From JAFGSZ01 sp964492185 (GTDB lineage: Bacteria > Bacteroidota > Bacteroidia > Bacteroidales > UBA10428), in the NCBI GenBank assembly GCA_964492185.1, contig CAZBJH010000137.1, positions 1 to 8,406 on the forward strand: a stretch of DNA of 8,406 bases. The letters run 5' to 3'. Made by a program: the position numbers and the translations under genes. Shown here in pieces: positions 5,710-8,406 of the stretch (its first letter is position 1; every line of letters begins with the position of its first letter). The notes under the pieces were generated by a model that was not told where the DNA came from, ran no database searches, and saw nothing but the letters and a program-made list of their open reading frames with translations.

Positions 5710-6492
5710 TTATCCGAACTTACCGGTTAAATATGCTTCGGTTCTTTTATCAACCGGTGTTGAAAAAATTCCGGAAGTTTCTCCATACTCGATCAATTCA
5801 CCCATGTACATGAACATTGAGTAATCACTTATCCTTGCTGCCTGTGACATATTATGCGTAACCAGTACAATAGTATAATCTTTCTTCAGCTCTACCAGCA
5901 GATCCTCAATCTTTGAGGTGGCAACAGGGTCAAGGGCTGATGTAGGTTCATCCATTAAGATTACATCGGGTTTATAAGCAAGTGCACGTGCAATACACAA
6001 ACGCTGTTGCTGCCCCCCCGATAAAAAGTTTCCTTTGTTATACAATGCATCCTTCACCTCATTCCATAAAGTAACCTCCTTTAATGATTTTTCAACGATC
6101 TCATCTTTCCGGTCCTTTTTTAAACTCTTACCATTCAATTTATAACCCGCCATTACATTATCATATATACTCATAGTAGGGAAAGGATTGGGACGCTGAA
6201 AAACCATCCCTATCTTTCTCCTTAATGCAATTGCACTCATCTGGAAAATATTATTACCATTCAGGTATATATCTCCTTCTACCACAATATCCGGATAAAG
6301 CTCATGCAAACGGTTAATGGCCCTCAACAACGTGCTTTTGCCGCAACCGGAAGGCCCCATAATAGCTGTAATACTTTTTTTCTTAATCCCGGCACCTACA
6401 TCCTTAACAGCATACTTACCCTGTTCGTATGCCACCGATAAATTTTCTATAGAAATAAGGGGATCATTTATTTTTATTATTGCTTCATTCAT
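5710..6492 (-). CDS. pstB: Phosphate ABC transporter ATP-binding protein PstB
   Basis: PstB is the cytoplasmic ATPase that dimerises on PstC-PstA and drives high-affinity phosphate import. At 260 residues it is typical of the family. All ABC motifs are visible: Walker A GPSGCGKST (46-54), Q-loop FQRPNPFP (98-105), signature LSGGQQQR (157-164), Walker B VILMDEP (177-183) and H-loop VTHN (211-214). The NPFP after the Q-loop and QQQRLCIARAL after the signature are characteristic of PstB among ABC ATPases. Nothing looks degraded, so the transporter is probably active. It follows pstA after 56 bp. The ATG at 6490-6492 is the natural start, with ordered family sequence beginning within about ten residues. 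Confidence 0.97.
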   Translation of the reverse strand: MNEAIIKINDPLISIENLSVAYEQGKYAVKDVGAGIKKKSITAIMGPSGCGKSTLLRAINRLHELYPDIVVEGDIYLNGNNIFQMSAIALRRKIGMVFQRPNPFPTMSIYDNVMAGYKLNGKSLKKDRKDEIVEKSLKEVTLWNEVKDALYNKGNFLSGGQQQRLCIARALAYKPDVILMDEPTSALDPVATSKIEDLLVELKKDYTIVLVTHNMSQAARISDYSMFMYMGELIEYGETSGIFSTPVDKRTEAYLTGKFG

Positions 6493-6548
6493 TTGAAACA
6501 GTTATGTTATTCAAATTATCAGAAAAATTTTATATAAGAAACAAAAGA

Positions 6549-7430
6549 TTATTGAATTTTCCACTTTTTAGCAATTCGTTTAGCCATAATATTAAGAAAA
6601 AGTACAAATCCCATTAGAAACAATGATGAGCTCCAGATCAGGCTGACCATATTGGGATCATTATAAAAGTCCCAGATCAGAAGCGGAACAGCACTGACAG
6701 GTTCGGTAATATCGAGGGTGATCATTGAACTCCCGAGTGCTGTAAGCAGTAAAGGGGCTGTTTCACCCAGAACCCTGGATATTGCCAGCAATATACCGGT
6801 AAGTAACCCGCTAAGTCCCGATGGTATCAATACTTTATATATAACTTTATGATACGGAACACCCAAAGCGAAGGCAGCTTCCTTGTATGTAACCGGTATC
6901 ATCTTAAGTGTTTCTTCCGTGGACCGGATGATCAGGGGAAGCATCATGATTGCTAGTGCCACGCTGCCTGCTAGTGCAGAATAACCGCTTGTAATATGCT
7001 TAACAACCCATAGATAGGCAATAACACCAAGCACAATGGAAGGAACACCCTGTAAAATATCAGCTATAGACCTTACCAATCCTGCAAATTTTGAATTACC
7101 AAATTCAGACAGGTACACACCTGTCACCACACCAACCGGAATTGCCATCACAGAAGCCATTACAACCATTAATAATGAACCTGTTATACCATTGGCAATA
7201 CCTCCAGGTATTGTCTCATTATTATTTACAGCAACCATTGCTTCCATTGTGTTGGGTGCTGTCCTGGTAAAAAAATCAAAATTTATCTGTCCAACCCCTT
7301 CCTTAACAAGTTTACCGATGATAAGCAAAAGCGGGATCACGGCAATAACTGAAAAACCGATCACCATAAACTGAAAGATGCGGTCTTTTAATTTTCTTCT
7401 TTTTTCCAGCTTTATATCTGATAACACCAT
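6549..7430 (-). CDS. pstA: Phosphate ABC transporter permease PstA
   Basis: PstA is one of the two inner-membrane subunits forming the phosphate channel. It shows six hydrophobic helices with a periplasmic loop after the first, and the permease EAA loop (EAAFALGVPYHKVIYKVLIP) that docks onto PstB, followed by the family block ISRVLGETAPLL. I chose the ATG at 7428-7430, giving 293 residues. A TTG at 7446-7448 would add six residues and overlap the pstC stop in a TTGA arrangement, giving 299; coupled translation from that TTG is a real alternative. The pstC stop lies 14 bp before the ATG, and AAAGGG sits too close to the ATG to act as a normal Shine-Dalgarno site for it. Complex partners are PstC, PstB and an unseen PstS. 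Confidence 0.95.
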   Translation of the reverse strand: MVLSDIKLEKRRKLKDRIFQFMVIGFSVIAVIPLLLIIGKLVKEGVGQINFDFFTRTAPNTMEAMVAVNNNETIPGGIANGITGSLLMVVMASVMAIPVGVVTGVYLSEFGNSKFAGLVRSIADILQGVPSIVLGVIAYLWVVKHITSGYSALAGSVALAIMMLPLIIRSTEETLKMIPVTYKEAAFALGVPYHKVIYKVLIPSGLSGLLTGILLAISRVLGETAPLLLTALGSSMITLDITEPVSAVPLLIWDFYNDPNMVSLIWSSSLFLMGFVLFLNIMAKRIAKKWKIQ

Positions 7431-7444
7431 ACCCTTTGTTATTA

Positions 7445-8299
7445 TCAACTGTACAATTTTTTCATGATCAACTTGCCCAGGAAATTCACTAATGCAGTGA
7501 TAAGAAACAGCAATAATCCGATAGCTATCAGTGCACTCAGCTTTAATCCCTCAGCCTCACCAAACTGATTTGCAATCACACTGGCCATAGTATTGCCCAT
7601 TCCAAAAAGATCATCAGGGATGATATTTGCATTTCCTATAAGCATTGTAACAGCCATCGTTTCTCCAAGTGCCCGGCCAAGAGCCAGCACATAACCGGCC
7701 ACAATTCCCGAACCTGCAGACGGCAGGATAACATTTGTAATCACTTCACGCCGTGTAGCACCAAGCGAATAAGCAGCTTCTTTTAATTCGTTCGGCACAA
7801 GCGAAATAATTTCGTTGCTGAGTGAAGTAGCATATGGAATGATCATTATCGCGAGTATTAATGAAGCTGTGAATATCCCCAGCCCGTGCTGATTGATGCC
7901 TAAATTCACAATAAGGGGTTTGAGTACGTAAAAACCCCATAAACCATAAACGATCGAAGGAATACCGGCAAGCAGATCAACAAGGGTTCCCAGTATACTT
8001 CCTATCTTCTTTCCCCTGTAATATTCGCCAATGAATAATGAGGTTGAAAATGCAAATGGAAAACAAATGAGAAGCGCCAGTAACGATGTCAACAAAGTCC
8101 CCGCGATAAAAGGCATGGCCCCATATGATTCCCTGCCTTCAGTCGGATTCCAGTCGGATGAAATTATAAACTTCAACCCGAATTTCTGAAAAACCGGCAT
8201 GGCCCCGCCAAAAAGAGAATAAGCCATACCGGCTGCTATAAGTATAATCAGGCCGGCAGTGACTAACAGTACTATTTTTGTTATCTTTTCCGATTTCAT
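7445..8299 (-). CDS. pstC: Phosphate ABC transporter permease PstC
   Basis: PstC is the other channel-forming inner-membrane subunit of the phosphate importer and pairs with PstA. The protein is 284 residues with about six hydrophobic helices. A first helix (about 8-28) is followed by an extracytoplasmic stretch (SSDWNPTEGRESYGAMPF, 47-64) common in PstC. The EAA loop is at 174-193 (EAAYSLGATRREVITNVILP), and the block LGRALGETMAVTML (207-220) is diagnostic of Pst permeases. This is the first visible gene of the block and runs almost directly into pstA. The ATG at 8297-8299 has a good AGGA (8306-8309) six bases upstream, unusual for this genome. The leader upstream consists of inverted repeat copies. 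Confidence 0.97.
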   Translation of the reverse strand: MKSEKITKIVLLVTAGLIILIAAGMAYSLFGGAMPVFQKFGLKFIISSDWNPTEGRESYGAMPFIAGTLLTSLLALLICFPFAFSTSLFIGEYYRGKKIGSILGTLVDLLAGIPSIVYGLWGFYVLKPLIVNLGINQHGLGIFTASLILAIMIIPYATSLSNEIISLVPNELKEAAYSLGATRREVITNVILPSAGSGIVAGYVLALGRALGETMAVTMLIGNANIIPDDLFGMGNTMASVIANQFGEAEGLKLSALIAIGLLLFLITALVNFLGKLIMKKLYS

Positions 8300-8305
8300 T
8301 TCATA

Positions 8306-8309
8306 TCCT
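8306..8309 (-). promoter_or_regulatory. Shine-Dalgarno site of pstC
   Basis: AGGA on the minus strand lies six bases before the pstC ATG. It supports that start and stands out because the other large genes here lack a clear site. Confidence 0.6.
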
Positions 8310-8312
8310 GCT

Positions 8313-8354
8313 ATGGCCAGTTAAACATTTTGACTACTTTATAGATCTACTCTA
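8313..8354 (-). repeat. Dispersed repeat copy in the pstC leader
   Basis: Read on the minus strand, this starts TAGAGTAGATCTATAAAGT and ends ATGTTTAACTGGCCAT. It matches 1535-1576 at 34 of 42 positions. It ends 13 bp before the pstC start codon, so the element forms most of the visible untranslated leader. Confidence 0.75.
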
Positions 8355-8379
8355 AATAGAGTCTGTCTATAAAGTCGGC
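8332..8379. promoter_or_regulatory. Large inverted-repeat hairpin upstream of pstC
   Basis: Two opposed copies of the terminal motif, separated by 2 bp, form a 6-bp helix (ACTCTA/TAGAGT) and a 10-bp helix (ACTTTATAGA/TCTATAAAGT) separated by a 3x3 internal loop. A run of six T residues (8381-8386) follows on the plus strand, so in that direction it resembles a terminator. On the minus strand it would sit in the pstC leader, or between pstS and pstC if pstS lies beyond the edge. A role in lowering or stabilising downstream expression is inference. Confidence 0.55.
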
Positions 8380-8380
8380 A
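8357..8380 (+). repeat. Second, inverted repeat copy upstream of pstC
   Basis: This begins TAGAGTCTGTCTATAAAGT and matches the first 24 bases of the copy at 1535 at 22 of 24 positions. It lies back to back with the copy at 8313-8354, the same arrangement as the junction at 1532/1535. Similarity stops soon after 8380. Confidence 0.7.
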
Positions 8381-8406
8381 TTTTTTCAATTTTTCTTCTT
8401 TCAAAA

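Noticed and set aside
7036..7374. 112-aa plus-strand ORF over pstA
   Set aside because: It is antisense to a conserved permease. Its Ile/Thr/Pro-rich composition is what the reverse of membrane-helix codons produces.
7746..7940. 64-aa minus-strand ORF within pstC
   Set aside because: It is nested out of frame in pstC with no independent evidence.
8383..8405. Possible -33 TTTG (8402-8405, minus) for a pstC promoter
   Set aside because: Nineteen bp downstream the sequence reads AATGCCGA, which does not fit TAnnTTTG. I see no supported pst promoter within the window.

Overview
The window looks like a chromosomal segment from a member of the Bacteroidota. The best evidence is the promoter of its single tRNA gene, an exact match to the class-specific form TTTG-N19-TAnnTTTG. 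Most genes also lack a strong Shine-Dalgarno sequence, the tRNA does not encode its CCA end, and the sensor kinase and integrase remnant resemble Bacteroidota proteins. I cannot name a genus.

Layout, left to right. Positions 1-1186 are visibly AT-rich and resemble the decayed end of an integrative element. They hold two small ORFs of unknown function and the C-terminal catalytic piece of a tyrosine recombinase that has lost its 5' part. The remnant lies just beyond the 3' end of a tRNA-Asp gene, a common type of integration site. The tRNA has a clear promoter and a clear intrinsic terminator. Positions 1262-1684 are intergenic and carry a 124-bp near-palindrome with TA at both ends, flanked by further copies of its terminal motif. 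Next comes rarD (EamA-type inner-membrane transporter, + strand). Positions 2603-3165 lie between the convergent rarD and kinase genes and hold GC-richer, hairpin-rich sequence that looks like a dispersed repeat.

Positions 3166-8299 are one co-directional minus-strand phosphate block in the order pstC-pstA-pstB-phoU-sensor kinase. PstC and PstA form the membrane channel of the high-affinity phosphate ABC importer, PstB powers it, PhoU links transporter state to signalling, and the kinase has the architecture of PhoR. The binding protein PstS and a PhoB-type regulator are not in the window; pstS could lie just beyond the right edge.

Most notable observations: (1) the PhoR-like kinase has Arg (codon CGT) where the phospho-accepting His should be, while the conserved Glu, Thr and Pro around it and the whole ATP-binding domain are intact; (2) the sequence directly upstream of pstC is a diverged copy (34 of 42 positions) of a repeat found almost 7 kb away near rarD, and with a second, inverted copy it forms a strong hairpin in the pstC leader; (3) the second PhoU repeat has lost part of its metal-binding signature. 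Together, (1) and (3) suggest that phosphate signalling at this locus may have been rewired.
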